From: Meandrina meandrites
Taxonomy: Eukaryota; Cnidaria; Anthozoa; Scleractinia; Meandrinidae
Assembly (NCBI GenBank): GCA_963693305.1
Contig: OY855915.1
Span: 16,698,284-16,762,283 of the forward strand
DNA: 64,000 nt
Direction of reading: 5' to 3'
The notes under the pieces are model-generated. The model worked only from the letters and a program-made list of their open reading frames with translations. It made no database searches and was not told where the DNA came from. Below are positions 10,758 through 22,464 of the stretch, in pieces. The translations under genes were made by a program, and so were the position numbers. Numbering within the stretch: the first letter of the stretch is position 1; each line of letters begins with the position of its first letter.

Positions 10758-11659
10758 TGGACCATTAGAAACGTGATGAGGGGTGGGGGGTGGGGGATTT
10801 TTGGCTTGCAAGAGGTTTTTTTTTGGCCTCTTGCCTGTGCAAGAATTTGTTTTGGACTGCAGCGCTGTGCACGAATTCTTTTGATAAAATCTGCTTCATG
10901 TACAAGCAAGCCATTGAATACATAGCTTGTACTTTAACGTCACTTAGCATTTATTTTATGACAAATTAAAAAAAGTAACTGGCAGTTTACAGGTGTATAG
11001 TGAAAAATTGTGTAATTAATATACCTTTCAGGCCCGTAGGAATGAATTTTGAGGTGAGGGGGCCCAAAAGTTAGCACTGATTGTGATGTACCTTATTGTT
11101 ACTTATTTTCGCGATTTTCAAAAATCGCGAAATTAAAGATCCGCGAAAAAAGGTTTTCGCGAAATTTAATACTTAAGTTTCAGCGTTCGAGCTCTCTTCT
11201 TCTGAATCAATATCATCTTTCTGCAGTACTTGGTGCAGTCGTCAAACTAGCTCTGCTTTGTTGGAAAGGAACATGGCGAACTGTTTTTAGTTTCGTTTTG
11301 TTATATGGTTCTGTTCAGTGTCATTGGAAACTATTGCTATGGAAACTGACGAACTTTGGCATCGAAAAAAAAAATGCAAATTACGCTAAGGGTAGATTGA
11401 ATCTACCCATGGCTTATTATTAACTATAATAAAAGAACGTATTTCGCAAGATAAGCACCATCTACTGACGTGTTGGCAGTAACACCTTTTCGAACTTGAT
11501 CAAAAATATTTTCCAGACTCTTTCTAGCAGTTTATAATATTCACGGCTTCCCTAGAGAGAAAGAAAAAGAGATACAGATATTAACTGGAACACGAGATTG
11601 ATTTTGGCGACTAACTAGGTCTAACTAGCTAAGAAAAACTACAAACATCGAAGCGTGAG

Positions 11660-11925
11660 ATTAATATTCTACAGCAGTTCAGCAGACAGCTCATAAAAAG
11701 ACTAACGTTAAAAACATTAGTGCGAGGTTAATATTCTGCTCACAGATAACAACAGTTCAATAAGAACTGACTACCCAAGTAGAACAGAATAATTTCGGTA
11801 GAGGTTAATATTCTGCTCACAGATAACAGTTCCATAAAGAACTGACTACCTAGTAAGTAGTAGTAGTGTGAGGTTAATATTCTGCTTACAGATAACAAAA
11901 GTTCAATTCAAGAAAAGTAAAATTA
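11660..11925. repeat. Degenerate tandem repeat
   Basis: Units contain GAGGTTAATATTCTGCTCAC, AGATAACA and GAACTGACTACC. Three clear copies and one decayed copy have uneven spacing of about 60-90 bases. Confidence 0.6.
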
Positions 11926-12059
11926 AAGTGTATAACTTCTACATTTTGTAATATAACTTACCAATGTGGTTTTTGTCTTCAGTCCATAACATGGTTTTCG
12001 CAACCTTGTATTTCCAGCTATTTCCCGCCAGAATTAATTAATTCGCGGTAACAATGATC

Positions 12060-12353
12060 CCCGGGAGGGGGACTCCGATTTGAAAGGGACGGGGATGCTC
12101 GTCGTCTCGTTTTGGGGTGTAAATTTCGGATTTTGGTCTCGCTTAGGGTGTTCTGGGCAAAATGTCTCTGTTTTTAGCCGTCAAGGTCTCCTTTAGGGTT
12201 GCACGCGAAGAAACAACAAAAAAGAATTTTGATTCGTTATATTTACTTTTTAGGGGTCTGCATAAGCTTCGGCCATGCCCAGATTGGTCTCTTTTTAAAT
12301 TCAAACTTTCCGACGAGAATCCCCGTCCCTTCCATATGGGAGTTCCCCCCGGG
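12060..12353. mobile_element. G-run TIR element A, 8-bp target duplication
   Basis: Begins CCCGGGAGGGGGACTCCGAT and ends GGGAGTTCCCCCCGGG. It is flanked on both sides by CAATGATC (12052-12059 and 12354-12361). No transposase; a non-autonomous element. Overlapping open frames are incidental. Confidence 0.8.
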
Positions 12354-12489
12354 CAATGATCGAAAGAGGAAAATGCCGAAACTCTTGTATTCATAAGACG
12401 AAACGCTTGCATATTCCTGGGCGTCGCTTTCCGGTTCGCAATCGTCTACACTTGCAACATAGCGAGAATTATATTACAAAGAAAATGCC

Positions 12490-12904
12490 ATTAAGATGCG
12501 TAAAGTCGGTGAGTCAGCACTGAAGTACCAACGCGGGTCAGAACTGAAACGCAGAGTAAGTCAGAACCAAAACACCGTGGTGAGTCGGAACTGAAATAAC
12601 ACTGGACTCAGAATTGAAATGTGGGTAAGTCAGGACCGAAAAAAACCGGGGGAGTTTGGAACCCAATTACAAGGTGGCTCAGAACTGAAACACAGAGCAA
12701 GTCGGGACCGAAATACCATGGGGGCGGGGGGGGGGGGGGGGGGGGAGGGGATTCGGAACCGAAATGCAAAGTGACTTAGAAGTGAGACACAGAGTAAGTC
12801 GGGACCGAAACACTCCAAGTGAGTCGGAACTAGAATACAGGGTGACTCAGCACTGAAACACAGAGTACGTAGGAACCGAAACACCGCGGTGATTCAGAAC
12901 TGAA
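12490..12904. repeat. Large minisatellite, left part
   Basis: Degenerate units of about 20-25 bases on the theme GTCAGAACTGAAACACAGAG. It includes a run of more than 20 Gs near 12727. The array continues at 14704 after the inserted retroelement. Confidence 0.85.
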
Positions 12905-14703
12905 TTTTTTCTTTTTTTTTTTCAAGGATAATTTCTGATCATTTTATTTATTGTCAGTTGGTCCTAAAGCTTTGGCTACCAGCTGTGATTCAATGATGTT
13001 GGCTATATATAACCTCTCAATTTGAAATGATTACATCAAGTTACTTGATTATGTTACTTTAAGAAAAAAGAAACGGTTTTTTTTCAACCAAAATATCTTT
13101 ATTTGTTTCCTGCATGTCGTTAACAAATTACAATACTCTTTTCAAATGAACATAACATTATACATTACATAAATCTATTTACATTTCTTCGTTTGTATTG
13201 CAACACTATGTTGCTTGGTACATTTACATTTCACTTGTGTATTGTCTCTTATAATAAATCTATTTACATTTGTTCCTTTGTATTGCAACACTATCTTGCT
13301 TGGCACATATACATTTCACTTACTTGTGTATTGTCTCTTATAATAAATCTATTTACCTTTGTTCCTTTGTATTGCAACACTATTTTGCTTGGCACATTTA
13401 CATTTCACTTACTTGTATATTGTCTCTTATAATAAATCTATTTTCATTTGGTCCTTTGTATTGCAACACTATCTTGCTTGGCACATTTACATTTCACTTA
13501 CTTGTATATTGTCTATCTCTTATAATGCTTATAGGAAGAGCATTTTTTCGCACTAATTAATGACAAAAATGTTCTATTCTTTATTTAAATACTGCTTTAT
13601 CAACGAAATTAGAAAGGCGAATTGCTTTATTATGCATTTTGCTAGTATAGATGTAATATCTTATAAATAGGGTCGTATAGTTAAATTTTCTTATGTTTCT
13701 TTTTCATATGGGCCAGATAAGATACCAAATAGTTTTTCTTCAATTGTTGGACTAAATTGTGAATTATTAGTAACATTGAACCAGTGGATGACATTTTTTA
13801 CAAACGTCCTTACAAATTGGCATTCATAAAAAGTATGATCAAATGAATCGTGCTCACCGCAATAAAGACATTTGTCATCCGTTTTGATACCATATTTACA
13901 GAGCTCCTTTTTGGTAACTATAATTCTGTGGATAAATTTAAACTGGAATTCCTTCAATTTTGTTTCCTTGCAGATGTTTTTCAAAGAGGCAAATATTTTT
14001 TTTCCAGGCGTCCTCATCCAGCTTCATCTCGTTGGGCCAGTTTGGTTCTACGTGTGAATTTTATTGTTAAGTAGACAATTGAAGTCGCTGGTTTTGGTCT
14101 TTTCTAGATGTATTTGTGTTTCTATAGTTTGTTTATTTCCATGGTTTGCCGCCAATTTTATCGTTCTTTGATAGAGTGCAATTCCAGTCGCTGCCTACGA
14201 ACAGTTCTGATTTGTTTATGAGACAATTATTCAGATCTTGCAAGAATTCCAGCTGTTCATTTTGATTGTTTGGGGCGTAAACGTTACAGAGCGATAGATG
14301 TATAGAATTAATAACAATAGTAATTAACACAATTCTTCCATACTTGTCACTAAAAAAAATAGTTGACCTTATCTTGCACCGATGGATGAATTAGAATGCA
14401 AACACCTTTGCTGCGTTTAGTACCATGTGAAAAAAATATTTCGCCTCCCCATTCATTTCTCCAAATAATTTCATCATTCAGTTCAGAGTATGTCTCTTGT
14501 AAGAAGTAAAATTTGGATTTCTTGTCTTTGAGATACGTAAAAATGCTCCTCCGTTTCCTCTGTTCTCTAATTCCTCTTACGTTTAGCAATGTTACATCAA
14601 GGATTGATTTTTTTGGCATGCAGAGAACTCAAGGTTAAATTCAAAACTTAAATAAAGCAAACACACAAAAACAAACAAACAAAACTAATTTATGACATTC
14701 ACT
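12905..14703 (-). pseudogene. Internally deleted non-LTR retrotransposon (L1/Tx1-like), minus strand
   Basis: Oriented right to left. Near 14619-14350 an endonuclease start is visible (LLNVRGIREQRKR, YFLQETY). At 14330-14133 the domain continues (NVYAPNNQNEQ, GSDWNCTL). The frame then jumps to a C-terminal zinc-knuckle region at 14017-13691 (CLYCGEHDSFDHTFYEC, a zf-RVT motif). The whole reverse transcriptase core is missing and stops interrupt the rest. The plus-strand T-run at 12905-12922 is the poly(A) tail. TTC(A/G)GAACTGAA flanks both sides (12893-12904 and 14704-14715) and fits a 12-bp target-site duplication, although it also matches the host repeat unit. Confidence 0.8.
13180..13540. 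repeat. Tandem repeat of about 89 bp, four copies
   Basis: TGTATTGCAACACTAT begins units at 13194, 13279, 13368 and 13457 (spacing 85, 89, 89). It lies in the 3' untranslated part of the minus-strand retroelement, between its zinc-knuckle region and its tail. Plus-strand open frames across it are repeat artefacts. Confidence 0.8.
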
Positions 14704-17215
14704 TTCGGAACTGAAATAACACTGGACTCAGAACTGAAATGTGGGGTAAGTCAGGACTGAAAAACACCAGGGGAATTTGGAACCGAATTACAAAGTGGAT
14801 CAGAACTGAAACAACGAGTAAGTCAGGACCGAAACACCACAGGGAGTCGGGACCGAAATACAAAATGATTCAGAACTAAAACACAGAGCAAGTCGGGAAT
14901 GAAACAAAATGGGGGTGGAGGGGGGGGGGGGGGGGGAAATTCGGAACCGAAATGAAAAGTGAGTTAGAACTGAGACACAGAGCAAGTCGGGACTGAAACA
15001 CCCCAAGTGAGTCGGAACTAAAATACTGAGTGACTCAGCACTGAAACACAGAGTAAGTCGGAACCAAGAGTCCCCGGTGAATTGGCACTGAAATACCAAC
15101 GCAAGTCAGAACTGAAACACAGAGTAAGTCAGAACCGAAACACCGCAGTGATTCGGAACCGAAATAACACTGGACTCAGAATTGAAATGTGGGGTAAGTC
15201 AGGACCGAAAACACCGGGGAAATTTGGAACCGAATTACAAAGTGGCTTAGAACTGAAACACCGAGTAAGTCAGGACCGAAACACACCAGGGGGAGTCAGG
15301 GCCGAAATACAAAATGACTCAGGACTAAAACACAGAGCAAGTCGGAACCGAAAGACCATGGGGGCGGGAGGGGGGGATTCAGAACCGAAATGCAAAGTGA
15401 GTTAGTTCTGAGACACAGTAAGTCGGCACGAAACACCCCAGGTGCGTCGGAACTAAATTACAGAGTGACTCAGCACTGAAACACAGAGTAAGTCGGAACA
15501 AAAAGTCCCCGGTGAATCGGCACTGAAATACTAACGCGAGTCAGAACTGAAACACAGAGTAAGTCAGAACCGAAACCCCGCTGTGATTCGGAACTGAAAT
15601 AACACTGGACTCAGAATTGAAACGCGGGATAAGTCAGGACCAATAAATACCAGGGGAATTTTGAACCGAATTCCAAAGTGGCTCAGAACTGAAACACAGA
15701 GTAAGTCAGCACCGAAACACTCAAGTGGGAGTCGGGGCCAAAATACAAAATGACTCAGGACTAAAACACAGAGCAAGTCGGAACTGAAACACCATGCGGG
15801 GCGGGAGGGGAGGATTCAGAACCGAAATGCAAAGTGAGTTAGAACTGAGAAACAGAGTAAGTCGGCACCGAAACACCCCAAGTGAGTCGGAACTAAAATA
15901 CAGAGTGACTCAGCACTGAAACACAGAGTAAGTCGGAACAAAAAGTCCCCGGTGAATCGGCACTGAAATACTAACGCGAGTCAGAACTGAAACACAGAGT
16001 AAGTCAGAACCGAAACCCCGCTGTGATTCGGAACTGAAATAACACTGGACTCAGAATTGAAACACGGGATAAGTCAGGACCGAAAAACACCGGGGGAATT
16101 TGGAACCGAATTACAAAGTGGCTCAGAACTGAAACACTGAGTAAGTCAGAACCGAAACCCCGCTGTGATTCGGAACTGAAATAACACTGGACTCAGAATT
16201 GAAACACGGGATAAGTCAGGACCGAAAAACACCGGGGGAATTTGGAACCGAATTACAAAGTGGCTCAGAACTGAAACACTGAGTAAGTCAGAACCGAAAC
16301 CCCGCTGTGATTCGGAACTGAAATAACACTGGACTCAGAATTGAAACACGGGATAAGTCAGGACCGAAAAACACCGGGGGAATTTGGAACCGAATTACAA
16401 AGTGGCTCAGAACTGAAACACAGAGTAAGTCAGAACCGAAACCCCGCGGTGATTCGGAACTGAAATAACACTGGACTCAGAACTGAAACGTGGGATAAGT
16501 CAGGACTGATAAATACCAGGGGAATTTTGAACCGAATTCCAAAGTCGCTCAGAACTGAAACACTGAGTAAGTCAGAACCGAAACACACCAGTGGGAGTCG
16601 GGGCCGAAATACAAAATGACTCAGGACTAAAACACAGAGCAAGTCGGCACCGATACACCATGGGGACAGGAAGGGGGATTCGGAACCGAAATGTGAAGTG
16701 ACTTAGAACTGAGAAACATGTAAGTCGGGACCGAAACACGCCAAGCGAGTCGGAACTAAAATACAGAGTGACACAGCACTGAAACATAGAGTAAGTCTGA
16801 ACCAAGAGTCCCCGGTGAGTCGGCACTGAAATACCAATGCGAGTCAGAACTGAAATACAGAGTAAGTCAGAACCGAAACACCGTAGTGATTCGGAACTGA
16901 AATAACACTGCACTCAGAGCTGAAACGTGGGTTAAGTCAGGACGGAAAAACACTGGGGGAATTTGGAACCGAATTACAAAGTGGCTCAGAACTGAAACAC
17001 CGAATAAGTCAGGACCAAAACACACCAGGGGAGTCGGGGCCAAAATACAAAATGACTCAGGACTAAAACACAGAGCAAGTCGGAACCGAAACACCATGGG
17101 GGAGGGAGGGGGGATTCGGAACCGAAATGCAAAGTGAGTTAGAACTGAGACACAGAGTAAGTTGGCACCGAAACACCCCAAGTGAGTCGGAACTAAAATA
17201 CAGAGTGACTCAGAA
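14704..17215. repeat. Large minisatellite, right part, with higher-order structure
   Basis: Same short unit as 12490-12904. A landmark (TCCCCGGTGA) recurs near 15071, 15506, 15945 and 16808, giving a higher-order period of about 438 bases. Within 16010-16450 a block of about 144 bases is repeated three times almost without change. Minus-strand open frames of 70-113 residues across it are low-complexity shadows. Confidence 0.85.
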
Positions 17216-19850
17216 TTTACAAGCCTTCTTCAATAATGAGGTAACAGACGTAAATGTGTGCACTAGGCAAGCCTAATTTTATATTGAGAGAATTATATTT
17301 AATTTATGAATGAATTTGAAGTTGTGTCGGCTTTCAGATCTTCCCGTAAAAAATTTATCAAGCCTGTTCGTGTTTGTACATTTTATACAGACACATTTGT
17401 TTAGTAAATATTTCGTTTAGACTAATTATTTTCTGTTTTAGTTAGTGGAGTTAACTGTGATGTTCATTATGGGATCTTGAAAACAAATTATGTAGCTTCA
17501 CGGATCAAAATCACGATTTCGGCTCGCTTGCATTTGTTTTGTTTCTCTTATCACTGCGTATCAGTGACATGCAGTGAGTGTGTTGAATTCGCCGGTTTCG
17601 TTGCGAGTTACCTGTGCTTGGCTGAGTGGGTTCAGACTTAACCTACCGCATATCAGTTACTTACCAGAAATGAAGAAAGTTCATTCAGTTCTCTAAATAA
17701 AATTCTCTTACGTATTTAGCAACGCGTACGATAAAACAGAATTAGTAAATCATGCAACCAAACCGCAACGAAAAGAAGACGGTTCAAAACAGTCAAAACA
17801 ACATTGTAAGCTTATTTTAAGTTAGCGTGCACCACTTTCCAAATTACAAACTGCAACAATTCTCACACAAAAACTGCTTTAAAATGACTTTCATAACCGG
17901 CACCATCAATTTGAGTTTGTTTTGCCGCCGTGATTTTCTCAGTTTGCCGTAGCGTGAGTTCATTTAGTTTACTGTGTTTAGCAGCGAGTTCACTTTGTTT
18001 TTTTGTACGGACTTTGTTTTTGCCTTGAGTTGATTTTCTTGCCCTGACAGTTTTGTAGTAATCAAAAAAGGTCAAGGTTCTTTTTACATTGAATAACTCA
18101 CAGAGGTCCTGGAGGTGTATTACGAATTAGTGCACAGTCTAAACGTTGTAAAAAGTTTTACTAAGATTTGTTTTGCGCCTACGTGTGTACGTGAGGAACC
18201 CAATAAAGTGCACTCGTCAATTTCAATTTTAGAACCTGTCATTACAGGCAGGGAAATACGAAATACATTGACGTCGCTTTCGTCAACGAAATCATGAGAG
18301 GTTTTTAAGATATTAAGTTTAACCATGAGCGATTAAAATTTATTTTGTACCTATATTGGCCACCGTATAAGCTTAGAAATATGGTGTGGCTTCTTATTTG
18401 GTCACACTGTAATTAACTCGAGCAAAAAAATTAATAAACGGGAGCTCCGCTTTTAGGCCTGCCTAAATCTATATATTAAGTAATTTAGTAATGCTATTAC
18501 TACTTTTAGGAAGTTGGTAGTTCTTAATATATATTTATTACTAAAACTGAACAACTTGTCATCGTTGTTATGGTTGCTAATTCTAAACAAGTTTCCCCTC
18601 CTGATTTTTGGATTTTTCCACGGCCTTGCCGCATATCTCACGCGCTATGTAATGACTGCAATGGGGTTATTGTGCCCTGTTCAGAGTATATTGAAAACAG
18701 ACTGCTCCTGTAATAGGTAAGATAAAAGCTAGAGTCTTTAATTACTTTGCGCAATTGGCAAAGGATATTTCAAATCACTGTTCCGACGGGTCGTTTTCTC
18801 CTGAAATATTGAACCACAGAAAGTGAACTCATGCTTAGCTGGCTAGACTGGGTGCTTTCAGAACACGGACACTGAACACAATCTTATTCCTGAGTTAGAT
18901 CAGGTAAGTTGTGTGCAAAGTAAAGAAAATTATTATTTCGGAACACTGCCTGAAAAGGTTCAGTATGTGGAATGACAGCTAATAGTCCGCTTCCAAAGAA
19001 TTTTTACTGACGTTATTTGTATTTATTTTCAACAAAAATGACAGAATTACCTCAACCTACTACCTGTATTCCACTCTTTTTCGCACCAAAGAAATAACAA
19101 AAGGCAAAGAGTGACTCGAATGTATCTCGTGTTGATTCCACTGATTTGGATATCGCAGCCAATGCAAGAAATTTACTGAACGACAAGTTTTGAAGAGTAA
19201 CAAAGGGTTCCCTAAAGCGAACCATTGACACCCACTTCTAATGTACAAAATTGTCATTTTAAATACATATGAGCATGAATTTGGGCATCATCGGAGACCC
19301 AGGGGCATTTTGTCGGGGCAAAACGAAGAAAACCGGGCAGAAATCGTAGCGGCGAAAGTTTTCTATAAAAATTTAAGAGCCCCTGGGAAACGAGTCTCTC
19401 CAGACCATTTCCAAGCGACTCTGCGAATGCTGGCTCCTGATTGACCAAAAAAAATCCTTTGTATTATTTTGCCCAATCGGTGAACAGTAACTTCAGAGTC
19501 CCTTTCGTGTGTTCTTCCGTGGCAGTCCATTTCAATTTACATTAGAGAACTGCAAAAAGTCGGGGAATCATTTCGAATGTCAGAAAGAGATATATTTCAA
19601 GATCTACCCGGATATTGCCACTTGGACTGATCAGAGGAATTGAAAATAGTGGCTTGTTTACCTGTATGCGACACATTGGCGGCCGTTCAGCACACTCGTC
19701 TTTTCTCGTCTGGTACATGCGGTAAAACAATGTACACAGCGCGGAAAACTTGCAGTCGGCCGTAAAATATTGAGATAAAGAAGTCAGAAAGAAATGTAAA
19801 ATCAAACGTACAAGCCAGTACTAGTAAATTTCAGAAAAATGAGACCTTGA
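17216..19850. other. No gene recognised
   Basis: AT-rich unique sequence. Open frames here are short, mostly without ATG or known motifs, and overlap on both strands. I see no splice-supported exon. Confidence 0.4.
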
Positions 19851-19879
19851 AGCTAACATCTATCACTCATTTAATTTCT

Positions 19880-20002
19880 TTTTTATATATTTTTTTATTT
19901 CTTATTTTTTATTATACTTGTAAATTTTTATTCTGTAAGAGCATTAAGTTTTTTTTAATGTAATGCACTAGAAATAAATTGTTATTATTATTATTATTAT
20001 TT
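19880..20002 (+). repeat. 3' tail of a LINE/SINE-like element, (ATT)n
   Basis: A T/A-rich 3' end ends in AGAAATAAATTG followed by a short (TTA)n tract, typical of CR1/L2-type tails. No coding part is seen. Confidence 0.4.
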
Positions 20003-20423
20003 CGGCCAACTGGAATATTCCCGTGCTGCAAAGAAATACACGTAGTGCGGGCCAGACGAGTATGGCGAACCGCCCCCAATGCATTGTACATTCGGTAATT
20101 CCTTCATTTCATTCTGAACTACATATTAATAAGTTCTTTCATTAATGAGCAAAGTTTAATTAATCTGGAAGAGCAAAACAGATCTATGCAGCTGTCATCT
20201 ATGTCATTATGTCATCCTCTCAACAAATTAAATGGTTGAACGTCCTGCCTGTAGATAATGCAACTACACAAATAGCTATAATGTGAAATCATTTACTTTG
20301 GCCATGAAGTCTACTTCAAGGGGAAGTCTACAATAAACCATTGATGACAGCAAAAAGGGGCCGGGTAAATACAAGATATTTGATTGTCCATCATTCATCG
20401 GGAAGAAACTGAATCTACAACTT

Positions 20424-20443
20424 TATAAGGTATAATTAATGCA
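20424..20443 (+). promoter_or_regulatory. Candidate TATA region of GPCR copy 1
   Basis: CTTTATAAGGTATAATTAAT lies about 94 bases before the start codon and is repeated exactly at 26791 before copy 3. Copy 2 reads GCATAAGGTAAAATTA and has lost the TATAA core. Confidence 0.4.
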
Positions 20444-20517
20444 GTTTTCTCGTCTGAACACCTTAAAATTTACATCGCGCTCTAAGCAAAGTGAAGAAGT
20501 GCCGACCACCAAGAACA

Positions 20518-21459
20518 ATGGCGAACTTTACTGTGCAAGAAGGAAACTACACAGGCGACATGAACCAAACAAGCACTACAACATGGCCAGTAGGCGTATT
20601 TATATTTCTTTCAGCCTTGAACATTTTTTTATCCATCACCGCAACACTGGGCAATGCTCTGATCGTTGTTGCTCTTCATAGAGACTGTTCTGTTTATCCA
20701 CCAACAAAACTTTTGTTTCGATGCCTGGCGGTCACTGATCTTTGTGTTGGCCTTATTACGCAACCACACTTTGTAACTTTTATCTTTGCTCTATTCAGTA
20801 GAGAAACGAGAAGATCGAATGTTTTCTACTACGTTAACGACGGGATTAATGTTTCAAGCATGATCTTGTGTGGGTTGTCGATCTTAACTTCAACCGCTAT
20901 AAGCGTGGACAGGCTTCTCGCCCTTTTGCTGGGTTTGGGATACAGACATGTTGTAACTTTGAGGCGAACTCGTGCAGTTATAGTTTGCTTCTTTGTAATT
21001 AGCGTTTCATGTGGAGCAATGTACACTTGGAATTATAATATTTCCTGGATTGTAGTAAATGTATTTGGGTTACTTTCTCTAATAGTCTCAATCCTCTCCT
21101 ACAAGAAGATTCACTTGAAATTACGACAACATCAAGCTCAAGTACAGGGCCATGTTCACCAAGGACAACAGAACGGAGGAGGAATTCCACTGAACATAGC
21201 AAGATACAAGAAGACAGTTTCCTCCATAGCATGGGTGCAGTTAGCATTAGTAGCTTGCTATTTTCCGTTTCTGACTACGTCTACACTTATGGGTGTAATG
21301 ACAACTGGATCTGATCTTTCATACCTGGTTTGGCTAGCTGCAATAGCATTGGTCTACTTAAATTCATCTCTAAACCCGATTCTTTACTGTTGGAAGATCA
21401 AAGGAGTGAGACATGCAGCAATATCGGGACTCAACGCTAAAGGAAGTAAAATGTTTTAA
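20518..21459 (+). CDS. Rhodopsin-class GPCR, tandem copy 1 (altered C-terminal tail)
   Basis: Intronless 313-residue seven-transmembrane receptor. ATG at 20518 (AACAATGG) is chosen because all three copies begin MANFTV; the upstream in-frame codon is GTG. N-glycosylation sequons lie at 3, 10 and 16. TM1 contains LGNALIV (GN at 45-46) and TM2 LAVTDL (70-75). TM3 ends DRL (131-133) in place of DRY. TM6 has CYFP (247-250) and TM7 NPILY (286-290). The usual TM3 cysteine is absent (position 107 is Asn) and extracellular loop 2 is short. These traits recall melanocortin/adenosine/lipid receptor branches, but the ligand is unknown. The last 13 residues differ from copies 2 and 3, whose Cys-rich end is lost, because a small inversion replaced the 3' end (see findings). 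AATAAA lies 10 bases after the stop. Confidence 0.9.
   Translation: MANFTVQEGNYTGDMNQTSTTTWPVGVFIFLSALNIFLSITATLGNALIVVALHRDCSVYPPTKLLFRCLAVTDLCVGLITQPHFVTFIFALFSRETRRSNVFYYVNDGINVSSMILCGLSILTSTAISVDRLLALLLGLGYRHVVTLRRTRAVIVCFFVISVSCGAMYTWNYNISWIVVNVFGLLSLIVSILSYKKIHLKLRQHQAQVQGHVHQGQQNGGGIPLNIARYKKTVSSIAWVQLALVACYFPFLTTSTLMGVMTTGSDLSYLVWLAAIALVYLNSSLNPILYCWKIKGVRHAAISGLNAKGSKMF
21421..21457. other. Micro-inverted segment replacing the GPCR 3' end
   Basis: These 37 bases are the reverse complement of 24495-24531 and 27852-27888, the 3' untranslated regions of copies 2 and 3, with about three mismatches. Relative to those copies about 60 bases, including the normal tail codons and stop, are deleted. 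Confidence 0.85.
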
Positions 21460-21739
21460 AAAAACTTCAATAAAAGGGCCTACAAAGCTCTTTTCCTGCG
21501 GCCACTTTAGAAATGACAGTTATGACTAAGGACGAGCCGCCGAACCCGAAACTTTTATTCCAAAGAATGGATCAGCAGAGGTCTTAATCTATTATATGCG
21601 CATATTATTTAGCACTTGCCGAGACAGCAGAGATGAATTCAAAGCAGAAAGATTGCCTTAAAAATTACACCCTTTGATCAAGGAGAAAATAAAACTATGT
21701 AAATGGATATAAAGAGTAGTGGTTGATGATTAGATCAGG

Positions 21740-21815
21740 GATCACGAACACGGTAAACAAATTGCGAAACACGGAAAACGGAGAACGGAAAACGAAAAAC
21801 AAAACACGGAGATGC
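21740..21815 (+). repeat. Short (CGGAAAA)n minisatellite, spacer of unit 1
   Basis: Repeats such as ACGGAAAACGGAGAACGG follow GATCAGGGATCACGAACACG. The same block follows the other units near 25735-25880, 28250-28380 and 29370-29445, with different repeat numbers. Confidence 0.7.
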
Positions 21816-21999
21816 CAGGTGGCTATGTCGTTCTCCTCCCTAAAGCCTTTTGTACGATTTCTTTAGTCTATCGCTCGTTACACCGAACATTTTATCAGAT
21901 TTTATAACAGTTCACCGTTTGGGGTTTGGATGGAGTGACCCATTGTGCCTAAGACCAAACTGAATCTAGATCAGCAAAATAAAACAAAGAGTAAACAGC

Positions 22000-22464
22000 C
22001 CCGGGGGGGGGGGGGGGTACTTAAAAAAGTTTTATACGGGGAGGCTCCGCCCCGAGGTCCAACCCCTTACCCTTTTATATACCATTTTTTTCAAAAAAGG
22101 CACCCCTTTCGTATACCTTTTATTGGAAAAAGGCACCCCTTTCATATACCTAACTACTGTAGTTTAATTTGTAACCACTCTCACTGGCCCGCCTTCTGAG
22201 TAAATCGTTAAAACAGGAAGTCTTCTTGTCATTTTTTCACGTAGCGCGTAATAAATTCAAATGAAACAGTCATAAGTTGCGTCTGCTTGATCTGTTTTAA
22301 TTCAAGGCCCTTTTTAAAACCCGAACGAAGATTTTCCTACCCTTTCATATACCTAAACTTGTGAAATCCCTACCCTTTTATATACCTGAAGACTGAAAAA
22401 GGTACCCCTTTCGGGCGGAGCCTCCCCGTATAGGCCATTATAGGGAGTACCCCCCCCCCCGGGG
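22000..22464. mobile_element. G-run TIR element B, 8-bp target duplication
   Basis: Starts CCCGGGGG and ends CCCCGGGG, flanked by TAAACAGC at 21992-21999 and 22465-22472. The sister spacer at 26038 reads GTAAACAGCTTGAC without the insert, an empty site that proves the boundaries. The interior contains AGGCTCCGCC and several TATATACC/GGTATATA motifs. It encodes nothing. Same subfamily as element C, in opposite orientation. Confidence 0.9.

Noticed and set aside
11640..11925. CRISPR-like array
   Set aside because: The repeats are degenerate, unevenly spaced and in eukaryotic DNA; an ordinary tandem repeat.
13193..13560. Three overlapping plus-strand open frames with repeated CIATLxCLAHIHFTY
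   Set aside because: Produced by the 89-bp tandem repeat in the retroelement 3' UTR.
14800..17181. Several minus-strand open frames of 70-113 residues with repeated FxF / VSVLxHF motifs
   Set aside because: They coincide with the minisatellite, are low complexity, change frame between units and have no splice or domain support.
17863..18075. 70-codon Lys-rich minus-strand open frame
   Set aside because: Basic low-complexity composition, no domain and no transcription signals that I can see.
20491..20517. N-terminal extension of GPCR copy 1 upstream of MANFTV
   Set aside because: The upstream codon is GTG, not ATG, and the other two copies start at the conserved ATG.
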